Assembly (NCBI RefSeq): GCF_014199595.1
Contig: NZ_JACHNX010000011.1
Span: 46,558-110,557, forward strand
DNA: 64,000 nucleotides
From: Sphingomonas yabuuchiae
GTDB lineage: Bacteria; Pseudomonadota; Alphaproteobacteria; Sphingomonadales; Sphingomonadaceae
Direction: 5' to 3'
Shown here: in pieces, positions 43,935 through 54,455 of the stretch
Layout of the letters: each line of letters begins with the position of its first letter
Numbering within the stretch: the first letter of the stretch is position 1
Notes under the pieces: generated by a model
Told to the model about the DNA's origin: nothing
Databases searched by the model: none
What the model saw: the letters and a program-made list of their open reading frames with translations, nothing else
Program-made: the position numbers and the translations under genes

Positions 43935-44729
43935 TCAGTTGAAACGGAAGCCGGAGATGGCGGTCGACAGCACTTCCTCGGCATAGACCCGGGCGCCTTC
44001 GCCTTCGGCCGCGCCGGCCGCGACCATCAGGGGCAGCAGATGCTCCTCCTTGGCCGGGGGATGGGCGAACCGCGCCGAGGGCGCATCGGCCCATTGCGTA
44101 AGACGCTCGGCCCGCTGTGGGCCGTCCAGCTCCATGCTTTCGGCCAGCCACTGGTCGAACGCCTGCGAGCCGGGCGTCGAGCGCGGATCGCCATAGGCGC
44201 GCATGTTATGGAAGCTCATGCCCGAACCTAGGATCAGCACACCTTCCTCACGCAGCGGCGCAAGGGCGCGGCCCGCAGCGACATGGAGGGCCGGGTCCAG
44301 CCCGCGCTCGACGGACATCTCGATCAGCGGAATGTCCGCATCCGGAAAGGCGACCTTGAGGGGCACGAACACGCCGTGATCCAGGCCCCGCTTCGGGTCG
44401 ACAGACGAGGGGATGCCCGCATCCTTGAGCAGAGCCGCGGCACGGGCGGCGAGCGCTGGTGCGCCCGGCACGTCGTAGCGCAGCTGATAGGTATGGGGCG
44501 GGAAGTTGTAATAGTCGTAGATCAGCTCGGGCCGTTCGGCGCCGGTGAAGGCGAAGCCGTCCGTCTCCCAGTGTCCCGAGACGACGAGGATGGCCTTGGG
44601 CTTCTCGGCAAGCGAGTTCGGCAGGCTGCGCAGGAACGCTTCCATACCGCTCCACACGCCGCGCGGATCGTCCATGAAGAAGCAGGGGCCGCCGCCATGC
44701 GGGATGAAGTAGGTAGGCTGGACGCTCAT
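43935..44729 (-). CDS. DODA-type extradiol ring-cleavage dioxygenase (LigB/YgiD family)
   Basis: The 264-residue protein has the class III extradiol pattern: YFIPHGGGPCFF at the start, VVSGHWETDG, LDHGVFVPLKVAFP and GSGMSFHNMRAYG, with His residues that bind a metal. It probably cleaves catechol-like rings such as DOPA. The ATG at 44729 has GGAG upstream; the open frame extends further but without family residues. It is the first gene after a divergent LysR gene, so it is the likely main target of that regulator. Confidence 0.9.
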   Translation of the reverse strand: MSVQPTYFIPHGGGPCFFMDDPRGVWSGMEAFLRSLPNSLAEKPKAILVVSGHWETDGFAFTGAERPELIYDYYNFPPHTYQLRYDVPGAPALAARAAALLKDAGIPSSVDPKRGLDHGVFVPLKVAFPDADIPLIEMSVERGLDPALHVAAGRALAPLREEGVLILGSGMSFHNMRAYGDPRSTPGSQAFDQWLAESMELDGPQRAERLTQWADAPSARFAHPPAKEEHLLPLMVAAGAAEGEGARVYAEEVLSTAISGFRFN

Positions 44730-44865
44730 GGTCATACACTCCGGTGCAGGCGCCACGGAAGCCGCCTGGATCATTGTTCGATCTGTTGACCGGAATATGT
44801 GCCCGATATCGCGCAATGATAATCGTTCGCGTAGAAGGATCAGCTTCAACCACGGGTAGGAAATC

Positions 44866-45774
44866 ATGGCTGATCGATTGACGGGTATGGACGTGTTCGT
44901 CCGGGCGATCAGGCTCGGTGGCATCTCTGCTGCCGCACGCGATCTGCACATGTCGCCGGCGATGGCGGCCAAGCACCTAGACGCCCTCGAAGCGCGGCTC
45001 GGCACCACGCTGATCCAGCGCTCGACGCGTCGGCTGTCGCTGACCGAGGCAGGCACCGACTATTTCGAAAAGGCCGAACGTATCCTGATGGAGATCGGAG
45101 AAGCCGAGGCGGAGGCATCGTCGCGGTCGATCACCGCGCAGGGACTGCTGCGCGTCAGTGCGCCCGCCACCTTCGGCGTTCTGCACCTTGCCTCACTCAT
45201 CCCTGCTTTCTCCGCACGTCATCCCGAAGTGACGATCGAACTGGGCTTCAACGATCGTTACGTCGACCTGCTGGAAGAACGTTGGGATGTCGCCGTACGG
45301 ATCGGGCGCCTCGCCAACAGTGCGCTTGTTGCCCGCAAGCTCGTGGCGATGCGCGTCGTGTTGTGTGCCGCACCCTCTTATTTGGCGAGGCGGGGAACGC
45401 CAACCCGCCTGGCCGATCTCGGCGATCACGATTGCCTGGGCCACACCAACGCGTCGCTTGCAGGAACGACATCGTGGGCGTTCGGCAAAGACGGGACGAT
45501 CAAGGTGCCGATCTCAGGATCGATGTGTTCCGACAATGGCGAGGCCTTGGTTCGCGCTGCCATCGCGGGCCAAGGGCTGGTCTATGGGCCACGCTTTATT
45601 GCGGCAGAGGCGCTTCGCGCCGGCCAATTGAGCGAGCTTGAGCTGGACGAGCCGCCTATGATGCTGGGAGCGGCATATGCCATCACACACCCGACGCGGC
45701 GCCCCGCCGCCAAGACGCGGGCGTGGATTGACTTCTTAGCCGAAGCACTCCCCGCTCTTGGCACCGATTGGTGA
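44866..45774 (+). CDS. LysR-family regulator of the dioxygenase operon
   Basis: The 302-residue protein has a winged helix-turn-helix at the N terminus (GGISAAARDLHMSPAMAAKHLDALEARLGTTL) and a substrate-binding domain with VTIELGFNDRYVDLLEERWDVAVRIG. It belongs to the large group of LysR proteins that control redox and aromatic-degradation genes. It is divergent from the dioxygenase gene with 136 bases between, the usual arrangement. The N-terminal ATG has TAGGA upstream. The inducer is unknown. Confidence 0.92.
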   Translation: MADRLTGMDVFVRAIRLGGISAAARDLHMSPAMAAKHLDALEARLGTTLIQRSTRRLSLTEAGTDYFEKAERILMEIGEAEAEASSRSITAQGLLRVSAPATFGVLHLASLIPAFSARHPEVTIELGFNDRYVDLLEERWDVAVRIGRLANSALVARKLVAMRVVLCAAPSYLARRGTPTRLADLGDHDCLGHTNASLAGTTSWAFGKDGTIKVPISGSMCSDNGEALVRAAIAGQGLVYGPRFIAAEALRAGQLSELELDEPPMMLGAAYAITHPTRRPAAKTRAWIDFLAEALPALGTDW

Positions 45775-45784
45775 GAGGCCGAGC

Positions 45785-45826
45785 TAGCAGACGTCCCGAG
45801 TTTTCACCCGAGGACCGCGTCTGCTA
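45785..45826. terminator. Inverted repeat after the LysR gene
   Basis: TAGCAGACG at 45785-45793 and CGTCTGCTA at 45818-45826 form a perfect 9-bp stem with a loop of 24 bases containing CCCGAG/CCGAGG. It is 10 bases after the LysR stop and could be a terminator. No T-run follows. Confidence 0.45.
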
Positions 45827-45992
45827 TCTCAAAACATCACGGTCTTTTATGATTGTAGATATCAGTGACCCAGCGAAAGCGACGCCCACAACCGCACATG
45901 GCTGGCATCGATAACGCCGAGGCTTGGTCCTTTTCAGTTGGTGCGGCGGGGGCCGCGGGCACGGCGGACGTTGCGGGTGAGCGTGAACCGCA

Positions 45993-47009
45993 TCACTGCC
46001 AACCCTCGATGACGATCTTGCCGCGTGCGGTAGTGCTCTCAAGCGCCTGGTGCGCACGCTTGAGGTTCGCGGCGTTGATGGGGGAGAACCGTTCGGTGAG
46101 GGTGGTGCGCACGTCGCCGGCGTCCACGAGGCTGGCGATGGTCGACAGGATCTGACCCTGCGTTTCCATATCAGCGGTCTCGAACATGGACCGGGTGAAC
46201 ATGAACTCCCAGTGGGTCGACACCGACTTGCGTTTGAATGGTACGACATCGAGCGTCTTGGGGTCGTCGATGAGCGCAAAACGTCCCTGCGGGGCGATCA
46301 TCTCGGCGATCTGCTCGATATGCTCGTCGGTGTGCGTGGTCGAGAAGACGAAAGCCGGCGCGCCAATGCCCAAATTCGCCACTTGCCGAGCCAGCGGCTG
46401 GCGATGATCGATGACATGGTGCGCACCGAGCTCGGCCACCCAGGCCTGCGTTTCAGGGCGCGAGGCTGTCGCAATGACGATCAGCTCGGGTACCTGGCGA
46501 GCAAGCTGGATTGCCATCGAGCCTACCCCGCCGGCACCCCCGACAATCAACAGCGCATGTGCTGCACCGGCTACAGGAGTACGCACGGACAATCGCTCGA
46601 AGAGGGCCTCCCACGCAGTGATCGCCGTCAGCGGCAACGCCGCTGCCTCTGCCCAATCGAGGCTAGCCGGCTTCTTCCCGACAATGCGCTCGTCGACCAA
46701 GTGCAACTCGGCGTTGGTCCCATCGCGGCCGATGCTACCCGCGTAGAACACCTCGTCGCCCGGTTCGAAGCCGCGCACTTCAGGGCCAACCGCGCGAACG
46801 ACACCGGCGGCATCCCAACCCAGGACGCGCCAATCACCGTGGATCGAACCCGAGCCAGCGCGCACCTTCGTGTCAACCGGGTTTACCGAGACAGCCTTGA
46901 CCTCGACGAGGAGATCACGGCCGGTAGCGTTGGGATCGGGAAGTTCGATATCGACGAGAGCTTCTGTGCGATCGATCGTTCCGGGCTGCTGGTAGCCGAT
47001 TGCGCGCAT
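45993..47009 (-). CDS. Zinc-type alcohol dehydrogenase-like / quinone oxidoreductase
   Basis: The 338-residue MDR protein has a GroES-like N terminus (LLVEVKAVSVNPVDTKVRAG) and a nucleotide motif in LLIVGGAGGVGSMAIQLARQ. No catalytic zinc cysteine pair is visible, so it is more like a zinc-independent quinone oxidoreductase than an alcohol dehydrogenase. AGGA precedes the ATG. It stands next to a LysR gene on the same strand and is followed by about 200 bases with no supported gene. It probably reduces quinones or enones with NADPH. Confidence 0.88.
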   Translation of the reverse strand: MRAIGYQQPGTIDRTEALVDIELPDPNATGRDLLVEVKAVSVNPVDTKVRAGSGSIHGDWRVLGWDAAGVVRAVGPEVRGFEPGDEVFYAGSIGRDGTNAELHLVDERIVGKKPASLDWAEAAALPLTAITAWEALFERLSVRTPVAGAAHALLIVGGAGGVGSMAIQLARQVPELIVIATASRPETQAWVAELGAHHVIDHRQPLARQVANLGIGAPAFVFSTTHTDEHIEQIAEMIAPQGRFALIDDPKTLDVVPFKRKSVSTHWEFMFTRSMFETADMETQGQILSTIASLVDAGDVRTTLTERFSPINAANLKRAHQALESTTARGKIVIEGWQ

Positions 47010-47093
47010 GATAAATCCTATCGTCAGAGGCTATATAGCGAATTTTGTTACCTACGGGATACGCACAAGCGACGTCGCGGTTCGACATCGTCC

Positions 47094-48029
47094 TCAGGCT
47101 GGCGACGGCGTGGCTGCCGCTGCCGTCTTCCCCGTGAGGTCAGTGATGACCGCGCCGATCAGCGCCCGTAGCCAGCGGTGTGCGGGATCATGCCGATAGC
47201 GGACGTGCCAAGCCATTTCCACGGGAAAGCTGCCAAGGTCGACCGGAGCCGGCAGGATCTTCAGCCGGGGGTCGTGCATCAGCCGCCTGCAGATGAGCGA
47301 GGGCAAGGTGGCGCAATAGTCGGTCACCGCCACCATCTCGGCTACCGCGAAGAAGTTTGTCACGGAGATTGCGACGTCGCGCTTCAGCTGCTGTTGCGCC
47401 AGCGCCTGGAACAGCCCGGCGCGCATCCGTCCGGGCGGCACGATGTTGACGTGCTTCATCGCCTCGAACTGCTCGCGCGTCATGGCATCGCCGACGCCCG
47501 GATGGTCGGCGCGGACGGCGCAGGCGAGCCCTTCGTCCATCAGGTGCTGGACGACGAGGTTGTCGGGCGGATCGACGATGCGGCCCAGCACGAGCGCCGT
47601 CGTGCCCGACACGACGCCTGTTTCCACAAGATCGTTGCCGTAGGGCGTCAGGCGGAGCTTGATGCCGGGCGCGACCTTCTCCAGGCGCGCCACGACAGCG
47701 GGGACCAGGACGAACTCGACATAGCCGTTCGGCGCGATGGTGAAGAGCCGTTCGGCCTGTGCGGGATCGAAGGCCTGCTGACCGAGGACCGCGTCGTCAA
47801 GCTGCGCGAGTGCCTCGGCGATCAGCGGTGAGAGTTCAAGCGCGATCGGGGTCGGCTGGATGCCGTAGCGCTCGCGGACGAACAGTTGGTCCTGAAGCAT
47901 CAGTCGTAGACGCGATAGGGCATTAGACAGGGCGGGCTGTGTCATGCCCATTCGCTCGGCGGCCCGCGTGACGCTGCGCTCCTCCATCAACGCCACGAAG
48001 ATCGGCAGCAGGTTCAGATCGTAGCGCAC
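47094..48029 (-). CDS. LysR-family regulator (NodD-like)
   Basis: The 311-residue protein has the N terminus MRYDLNLLPIFVALMEERSVTRAAERMGMTQPALSNALSRL-type helix-turn-helix and a substrate domain with LTPYGNDLVETGVVSG. It starts with GTG at 48029. It is divergent from the DJ-1/PfpI gene at 48143, with about 110 bases between, so it likely controls that gene and the following monooxygenase and SDR genes. It also stands beside the quinone oxidoreductase gene. Confidence 0.92.
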   Translation of the reverse strand: MRYDLNLLPIFVALMEERSVTRAAERMGMTQPALSNALSRLRLMLQDQLFVRERYGIQPTPIALELSPLIAEALAQLDDAVLGQQAFDPAQAERLFTIAPNGYVEFVLVPAVVARLEKVAPGIKLRLTPYGNDLVETGVVSGTTALVLGRIVDPPDNLVVQHLMDEGLACAVRADHPGVGDAMTREQFEAMKHVNIVPPGRMRAGLFQALAQQQLKRDVAISVTNFFAVAEMVAVTDYCATLPSLICRRLMHDPRLKILPAPVDLGSFPVEMAWHVRYRHDPAHRWLRALIGAVITDLTGKTAAAATPSPA

Positions 48030-48142
48030 GCAGTCATCCTGTCAGACGTATATCTGACATTAGAAAGATAAACTTCTAGAATATATCAACTAGGCCCATT
48101 TCCCATCCATCGGCGACGGGCGCCGCGAACATGGAGGTTCAG

Positions 48143-48937
48143 ATGAGCAAGGGTCAGGTTCTCGTTCTTGGATCGAACGCGACACAGCTCGGTCTGCGTG
48201 GCGGCAGTACCGCAACGGTCGGTCAGTATCTCAACGAAACGGCAGTCCCCGCGCTGGCACTGCTCGACGCCGGCTATGATATTGTTCTCGCTACGCCCAA
48301 TGGGACCAAGCCGCACATCGATGCCGGTTCCGACACGAAGGACCACTTTGGCGGTGATGAGGCGGCATACCAGCGCGCCAAGGACTTCTTCGCCAGCCAC
48401 CCGGCCATGAACGACGTCCGCACGCTGAAATCGGTCGTCGACGAGGGTCTGGACGGCTTCGTTGGCGTGTTCGTGCCGGGAGGTCACGCGCCCATCGTCG
48501 ATCTGATGCAGGACCGCGATGCGGGCACGATCCTCCGTCACTTCCACGCGGCGGCCAAGCCGACCGCGCTCCTCTGCCACGGACCGGTGGTCGTTGTTTC
48601 TACGCTCGACGATGCTCCGGCCTTCCGCAAGGCGCTGGAGGAAGGCGATGACGCCGGGGCGGCCGACCTGGCGCGAGACTGGATCTACTCAGGCTACCGC
48701 ATGACCGTCTTCTCGGCGAGCGAGGAGAAGATCGCTGAGGAGCAAGTGCTGAAGGGCGAGCTCTTCTTCGACATGGAAAAGGCGCTGCGGTCGGCCGGTG
48801 GCGACGTCTCTGTCACCGACAAGAACTTCGCTTCGAATGTCGTCGTGGACCGGGAGCTGATCACGGGTCAGAATCCGGCGTCGGACCAAGCCATGGCCGA
48901 CGCTTTGATCGAAGCCCTCGATCGCGCCGCTGCGTGA
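48143..48937 (+). CDS. DJ-1/PfpI family protein (class I glutamine amidotransferase-like)
   Basis: The 264-residue protein has the PfpI fold: FVPGGHAPIVDL and the nucleophile Cys in LLCHGPVVV. Members act as glyoxalases, chaperones or peptidase-like enzymes in carbonyl stress. GGAGG lies 5 bases before the ATG at 48143. A start at 48131 is possible. It follows a divergent LysR regulator and precedes a monooxygenase gene. The residues after CHGP are typical of the Hsp31-like group. Confidence 0.85.
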   Translation: MSKGQVLVLGSNATQLGLRGGSTATVGQYLNETAVPALALLDAGYDIVLATPNGTKPHIDAGSDTKDHFGGDEAAYQRAKDFFASHPAMNDVRTLKSVVDEGLDGFVGVFVPGGHAPIVDLMQDRDAGTILRHFHAAAKPTALLCHGPVVVVSTLDDAPAFRKALEEGDDAGAADLARDWIYSGYRMTVFSASEEKIAEEQVLKGELFFDMEKALRSAGGDVSVTDKNFASNVVVDRELITGQNPASDQAMADALIEALDRAAA

Positions 48938-49008
48938 GTACCAGGATGACGGGCGGGGCGCTCAGGATGCGCCCCGCTTCGGATATAACCAGGACAGGAT
49001 ATGGTGCC

Positions 49009-49305
49009 ATGACCGCCAACGTGAAGATCGTCGCCGTCCTAACCGCCCGTGCGGATACCGTCGACCGCCTGCGCGCTCTGCTCGACGCCATGCTAAAGCC
49101 AAGCCGTGCCGAACCGGGCAATTTGCGCTACGATCTCTGGCAGGACCAGAGCGATCCGAACCGCTTCGTCCTCGACGAGCTGTACGCGGACGCGGATGCG
49201 GTTACCGCCCACCGCGCGACGCCCCACTTCCAAAACTACCTCTCTCAGATCGGCGATCTGGCCGAGCGCGCCACGTTTGTCCTCAACCCCGTCTCCGCGA
49301 CCTAA
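49009..49305 (+). CDS. Antibiotic biosynthesis monooxygenase (ABM/YgiN-like)
   Basis: The 98-residue protein has the ABM ferredoxin-like pattern: VKIVAVLTARADTVDRLRALLDAM, then EPGNLRYDLWQDQSDPNRFVL and HRATPHFQNYL. Members such as YgiN oxidise quinols or related compounds without cofactors. The ATG at 49009 follows AGGAT. It lies between the DJ-1 gene and a 58-residue gene, all on the plus strand, and a second ABM gene occurs at 50363. Confidence 0.88.
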   Translation: MTANVKIVAVLTARADTVDRLRALLDAMLKPSRAEPGNLRYDLWQDQSDPNRFVLDELYADADAVTAHRATPHFQNYLSQIGDLAERATFVLNPVSAT

Positions 49306-49315
49306 GGGTGCTGCC

Positions 49316-49492
49316 ATGGGCAAGCTTAAAGAATGGGTGGGGTCGGCGCTGCTGGCACAACCGTTCTACATAGAGGAGCTGCGGATGATCGGCCTGTTGG
49401 CACCTGCGCTTCGCGCGGGCCTTATCGGCCTCGTTCATCCACGCGGCTACCGCTGGCGCGGGGCCGCGACGCAGCGAAAAATCAACATCTGA
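49316..49492 (+). CDS. Small protein of unknown function (58 residues)
   Basis: The short frame starts MGKLKEWVGSALLAQPFYI 10 bases after the ABM stop, with AAGGGTG upstream. It has a mildly hydrophobic middle (LLAPALRAGLIGLVHP) and a basic end. It fills the gap to the SDR gene at 49511 and is in the same direction, so it is probably a real small operon member. No family was recognised. Confidence 0.55.
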   Translation: MGKLKEWVGSALLAQPFYIEELRMIGLLAPALRAGLIGLVHPRGYRWRGAATQRKINI

Positions 49493-49510
49493 AGTGAAGG
49501 AAACACAGTC

Positions 49511-50251
49511 ATGACCAAAGGTATCGAAGGCAAGGTTGTTCTCATCACCGGCGGGAGCACCGGCATCGGCGCCGAGACCGCGCGTCTTCTCGCCGAACGC
49601 GGTGCGAAGGTCGCCATCGCCGCACGGCGCAAGGACAAGCTCGACGAGGTCGTCGCGCAGATCGCCGAGAACGGCGGAACGGCACGCGCCTATGCGCTCG
49701 ACGTCACCGACAAGTCGGCGGTCCAGACCGTCGTCGCCGCGATCGTCGCCGACTTCGGCCGTCTCGACGTACTGATCAACAACGCCGGTCTGATGCCGAT
49801 CCGTCCGATGGCCGAGGTCAACACCGACGAGTGGGACCAGATGATCGACGTCAATTTGAAGGGCACGCTCTACGGCATCGCCGCGGCTCTTCCCGGCTTC
49901 CTGGAGCAGGGCAGCGGCCACATCATCAACCTGAGTTCGGTCGCCGGCATCAAGGTCTTCGCCCCGGGCGGCACGGTCTATTCCGGCACCAAGTTCGCCG
50001 TCAGCGCGATCAGCGAAGGTCTTCGCCAGGAGGTGGGCGAGAAGGTCCGCGTCACGTCGATCGAGCCCGGAGCCGTCGAGAGCGACCTGAAGTTCACGAC
50101 GTCGGGTACGGCTGCTGAGACGGTGCTGGACTTCTACAAGCAGGCCATCCCGGCGGCATCGGTGGCGCGTGCTATCGCGTTCGCTGTCGAACAACCTGAT
50201 GACGTCGACGTCAACGCGATCGTCATCCGGCCGACCGCACAGCAGTTCTGA
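49511..50251 (+). CDS. Short-chain dehydrogenase/reductase (classical)
   Basis: The 246-residue SDR has TGGSTGIGAETARLLAERG at the N terminus, VLINNAGLMP, an active-site Ser in INLSSVAG and YSGTKFAVSAI (YxxxK). AAGGAA lies upstream of the ATG. The family reduces a wide range of carbonyls, and substrate cannot be read here. It is the last larger gene of the plus-strand group led by the DJ-1 gene, before an ABM protein. Confidence 0.92.
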   Translation: MTKGIEGKVVLITGGSTGIGAETARLLAERGAKVAIAARRKDKLDEVVAQIAENGGTARAYALDVTDKSAVQTVVAAIVADFGRLDVLINNAGLMPIRPMAEVNTDEWDQMIDVNLKGTLYGIAAALPGFLEQGSGHIINLSSVAGIKVFAPGGTVYSGTKFAVSAISEGLRQEVGEKVRVTSIEPGAVESDLKFTTSGTAAETVLDFYKQAIPAASVARAIAFAVEQPDDVDVNAIVIRPTAQQF

Positions 50252-50362
50252 TTTCGACGAGGAGGCGGGGCCGCGTTTGCTCCGCCTCATGGGGAACGTA
50301 GCGGCCCGCTCTTCCGTTACTCTGCCGAATAATGACTGTCGGTTTCACTTGAGGAGTCATTT

Positions 50363-50656
50363 ATGCCCAAACTTGCCCTGTATGTACCACTGAAGGCCAA
50401 GCCCGGAAAAGAGCGTGATGTCGCCAATTTCCTGACCTCGGCATTGCCGCTCGTTCAAGCTGAGGCGGGCACTCTGACCTGGTATGCGATCGAGGAAGGT
50501 CCCGGTGCGTACGCGATCTTCGATACGTTCGACACAGAGGAGGATCGGCAAGCCCATCTCGACGGCAAGGTTGCCGCCGCACTGATGGACAAGGCAGAAG
50601 AACTTTTTTCTGAACCGCCGCAAATTCACAAGTTCACCCTGCTGGCCGCGAAATAG
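50363..50656 (+). CDS. Second ABM-family monooxygenase
   Basis: The protein of 97 residues begins MPKLALYVPLKAKPGKERDVANFLT and goes on with AEAGTLTWYAIEEGPGAYAIFDTF. This fits the ABM or EthD-like dimeric alpha-beta barrel that oxidises small hydrophobic substrates. GAGGAG is upstream. The gene stands 112 bases after the SDR and may be an operon member or separately expressed. It shares the fold but little sequence with the ABM at 49009. Confidence 0.82.
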   Translation: MPKLALYVPLKAKPGKERDVANFLTSALPLVQAEAGTLTWYAIEEGPGAYAIFDTFDTEEDRQAHLDGKVAAALMDKAEELFSEPPQIHKFTLLAAK

Positions 50657-50804
50657 CCGAGCGGTCGGCACCCTAAGCTGCTGTCTGACTGCAGGGTAAG
50701 GTTCGTGTTTCTATCCGGAATGGGTGGCCCGGCCGTATCGGGAAATGAATAGATGAATATGGCAGGTCATCCGCAATAGTGGATGACCTTGTCTTCTGCA
50801 CTTA

Positions 50805-51068
50805 TCATATCTCTGAATTTAACGATAAGGCGCCGTTGATGGGTCGCGACGTGACGGCACCATTCGTTCGCGGGAGGGTGCCGAACGCGAGCGATGACTT
50901 GCCCGAGCCCGATATGCCGGTGAACACCACGAAGGCGTCGCGCGGTACATCGACGTCAATATTTTTGAGGTTATTCTGGCGCGCGCCGCGAACCTGCACG
51001 CAAGCGGGCAGCCCCGTATGCCCATGATCGGTGGCCGGCGTCGTCGCGTGAATATCCTTGCTCTTCAA
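50805..51068 (-). pseudogene. UvrA-like ABC ATPase, N-terminal stub
   Basis: The minus-strand frame encodes [21 protein letters not shown] and [16 protein letters not shown], the N-terminal P-loop region of an excinuclease UvrA-like protein (probably the drug-resistance UvrA2 group). After GTL the frame runs into unrelated residues (PRTNGAVTS) and stops, where UvrA would continue for over 700 residues. It is therefore a truncated relic, cut at about 50.87 kb. It lies between a monooxygenase and the glutathione-dependent dehydrogenase. Confidence 0.75.
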
Positions 51069-51462
51069 TTCAGTCTTCCTGCCCTATCCGCCCGTGCGGC
51101 CCGTGGTTCATCACAGTCGGGGAACAGATGAATGCTTTTCCGACTCAATACATCCAAAGGTCAGGCTGGCCCGATATTCGGCACCTTTGAAGTATTTTTC
51201 CAGCAGTGGACAAAGGTTACGATAAAACCATTTTCCCTGTTGGGTCGCGCGACGAGGCCACACACACTCCGCTGGTAAGCGCCTGGGCTGGGCGGCCCTG
51301 GTCCGTGCCGCTATCGGCATGTAACGACCGTACTTCGGCGCTTGTTACCGCATCGCGACGCGTTGCCCATTTGCCAGAGCGCGCTTCATCATGGCCGGGG
51401 TCGGGCCATGATGACGGCCGAGTTGTCGATCCGAGCGCCTCGCGCCGCTTCGGATCGGCGGG
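51069..51462. other. Region without a supported gene
   Basis: About 390 bases separate the UvrA stub from the dehydrogenase stop. A minus-strand frame at 51111-51320 has KWFYRNLCPLLEKYFKGAEYR with natural-looking residues but no recognised family; it may be another relic. Nothing else is visible. Confidence 0.3.
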
Positions 51463-52623
<1,161 letters not shown>

Positions 52624-52673
52624 TCAGCGCAAATTCGTGGGGGAGCGATCGCTCACTCCCCCCGGTATGCAGG

Positions 52674-53663
52674 TCAGACCGTAACGACGACCTTGCCGAC
52701 CTGGTCGTTCGATTCGAGGAAGCGGTGAGCGTCCTGGATCGCGTCGAGCGGGAAAGTGCGCGCGATCCGCGGCTTGAGCGCGCCCGATTCCAGACCCGCC
52801 ACGATGAACGCCTTGGCGCGATCGAGGGCGGCATCGTCCGAGACGATCTCGCTGTAGAGATACCCCTTGAGCGTGAGACTCTTGCCCAGCACGGAGAACA
52901 ACGGGAACGGCGTCGGTTCGCCGCTGAGCGCGCCATATTCGAGCAGGATGCCGCCGCGTGCCATGCTCTCGGTCAGCGGCTCGAACGACGGGCCTCCGAC
53001 CGGATCGAGCACCACGCGCGCACCCTGACCATCGGTTATCTCCATCACCCTCGCTACCAGATCCTCTTCCCCGGTCGCGACGACATGATGTGCACCGGCA
53101 TCGATCAGGGCCTGGCGCTTGGCGCCGGTACGCGTCGTCGCGATTACCGTCGCGCCGACCATCCGCGCAATCTGGAAGGCAGCAAGGCCGACGCTGCTGG
53201 AGGCAGCAGTGACGATGACGAAATCGCCCTCGCCGAGTTTCGCCTGCTCCACCAGCGCACCCCAGGCGGTGACATACTGCATCCACACGGCCGCCGCTTC
53301 CTCGAACGTCAGCGCCACCGGATGCTTGACGACGAGGCGGGCGGGCACGTTGGCGACCTCGCCATAAGTGCCCCAGCGCGCGATATCGAGCGGGGGGATG
53401 ACGCTGACGGCTTCGCCTTCCGCAAACCCGGTCACGTCCGCGCCGACCGTAACGACAGTGCCGGCAGCCTCATAGCCAAGGCGGCTCGGGAACTCGGCTT
53501 CCTGAAGGTAGGCATGGTTGCGGAACATCACCTCGGCGCGGTTTATGCCTATCGCCTTCACCGCGATCTGCACTTCGTCGGCCGCGGGCGCGGGGACTGC
53601 CACATCTTCAATCCTGAGGACGCTGGCGTCGCCATATTCGTGGATGCGGACGATGCGGCTCAT
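52674..53663 (-). CDS. Zinc-type alcohol dehydrogenase-like quinone reductase
   Basis: The 329-residue MDR protein has IRIHEYGDASVLRIEDV-like N-terminal residues and a glycine-rich coenzyme motif in TAASSSVGLAAFQIARM. No zinc-binding cysteine pair is seen, so it looks like a zinc-independent NADPH reductase of quinones or enones. It is divergent from a TetR gene, with two GATCGTTC sites between, so it is the likely target. The formaldehyde dehydrogenase gene follows in the same direction. Confidence 0.9.
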   Translation of the reverse strand: MSRIVRIHEYGDASVLRIEDVAVPAPAADEVQIAVKAIGINRAEVMFRNHAYLQEAEFPSRLGYEAAGTVVTVGADVTGFAEGEAVSVIPPLDIARWGTYGEVANVPARLVVKHPVALTFEEAAAVWMQYVTAWGALVEQAKLGEGDFVIVTAASSSVGLAAFQIARMVGATVIATTRTGAKRQALIDAGAHHVVATGEEDLVARVMEITDGQGARVVLDPVGGPSFEPLTESMARGGILLEYGALSGEPTPFPLFSVLGKSLTLKGYLYSEIVSDDAALDRAKAFIVAGLESGALKPRIARTFPLDAIQDAHRFLESNDQVGKVVVTV

Positions 53664-53682
53664 TGTAAAATCCTTGATTATT

Positions 53683-53742
53683 GAATGATCGTTCTGTAAG
53701 GAGACGGACCACCCGTTTCAAGATATTATTTATCGATCGTTC
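53683..53742. promoter_or_regulatory. Possible TetR operators
   Basis: Two GATCGTTC segments lie between the divergent reductase and TetR genes. The first is in GAATGATCGTTC (53683-53694), nearly a palindrome, and the second is at 53735-53742, just before the TetR start. They would suit binding sites for the regulator. No experimental support is available here. Confidence 0.5.
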
Positions 53743-53759
53743 CATATCGTGCACGAAAG

Positions 53760-54380
53760 ATGACAGAGACGAAAGCCCGTCGCCGCGCAGGTCGCCCTCG
53801 TGTGTTCGACACTGACGCTGCGCTCGACAAGGCGGTGCGGCTGTTCTGGCAGCGCGGCTACGAGGCGACATCGATGGCCGATCTGGTGGCGGAGACTGGC
53901 GTCGCCGCTGCCAGTCTCTATGCAGCGTTTGACAACAAGGCGGGGCTGTTTGCGGCGGTGATCGAGCGCTACGCCGCGACGTTCAGCGTCCACCTCTATT
54001 CACCCATCAACGATCCGGCGTTGTCCACCTACGAGGCCGTCAAAGGCCTGCTGGAACGAGCGGCGTCATCATTCTCGGAACCTGGAACGCCGGCCGGCTG
54101 CTTCATGTATTCGGCAGCGGCAGCCGTTTCGCCGGCGTCCGCCGCCATCGAATGCCTGCTGCGCGACAAGCGTATCGCGGCGGAGGCTCTCCTGATCGAG
54201 CGTCTGCAACGCGGCGCCGCGCAGGGCGAGCTTGCGGCCAACACCGATCCGGCCGTGCTAGGCAAATTCATCAATACGGTCATGGAAGGCATGTCCGTTC
54301 AGGCGCGCGACGGCGCTACGATCAACGAACTGCTCTCCATCGCCAAAATGGCACTCGATCGATGGCCGGCCGCGATATGA
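53760..54380 (+). CDS. TetR/AcrR-family regulator
   Basis: The 206-residue protein has the TetR helix-turn-helix (FDTDAALDKAVRLFWQRGYEATSMADLVAETGVAAASLYAAF-like, residues 15-56) and an all-helical ligand domain with GCFMYSAAAAVSP. This is the form seen in regulators of quinone or aldehyde reductases. It is divergent from such a reductase, which it presumably represses until an electrophile is bound. Starts at ATG 53760. Confidence 0.92.
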   Translation: MTETKARRRAGRPRVFDTDAALDKAVRLFWQRGYEATSMADLVAETGVAAASLYAAFDNKAGLFAAVIERYAATFSVHLYSPINDPALSTYEAVKGLLERAASSFSEPGTPAGCFMYSAAAAVSPASAAIECLLRDKRIAAEALLIERLQRGAAQGELAANTDPAVLGKFINTVMEGMSVQARDGATINELLSIAKMALDRWPAAI

Positions 54381-54455
54381 TCGTTACATGGTGGTCATCT
54401 GCCAATCCGCCTCCCGCGACCGAACAGTCGAACTCATCTCATTGGACGAAAGCAC

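Noticed and set aside
51111..51320. A 69-residue minus-strand frame with natural-looking residues
   Set aside because: No start signal and no family; possibly a relic, too weak to call as a gene.
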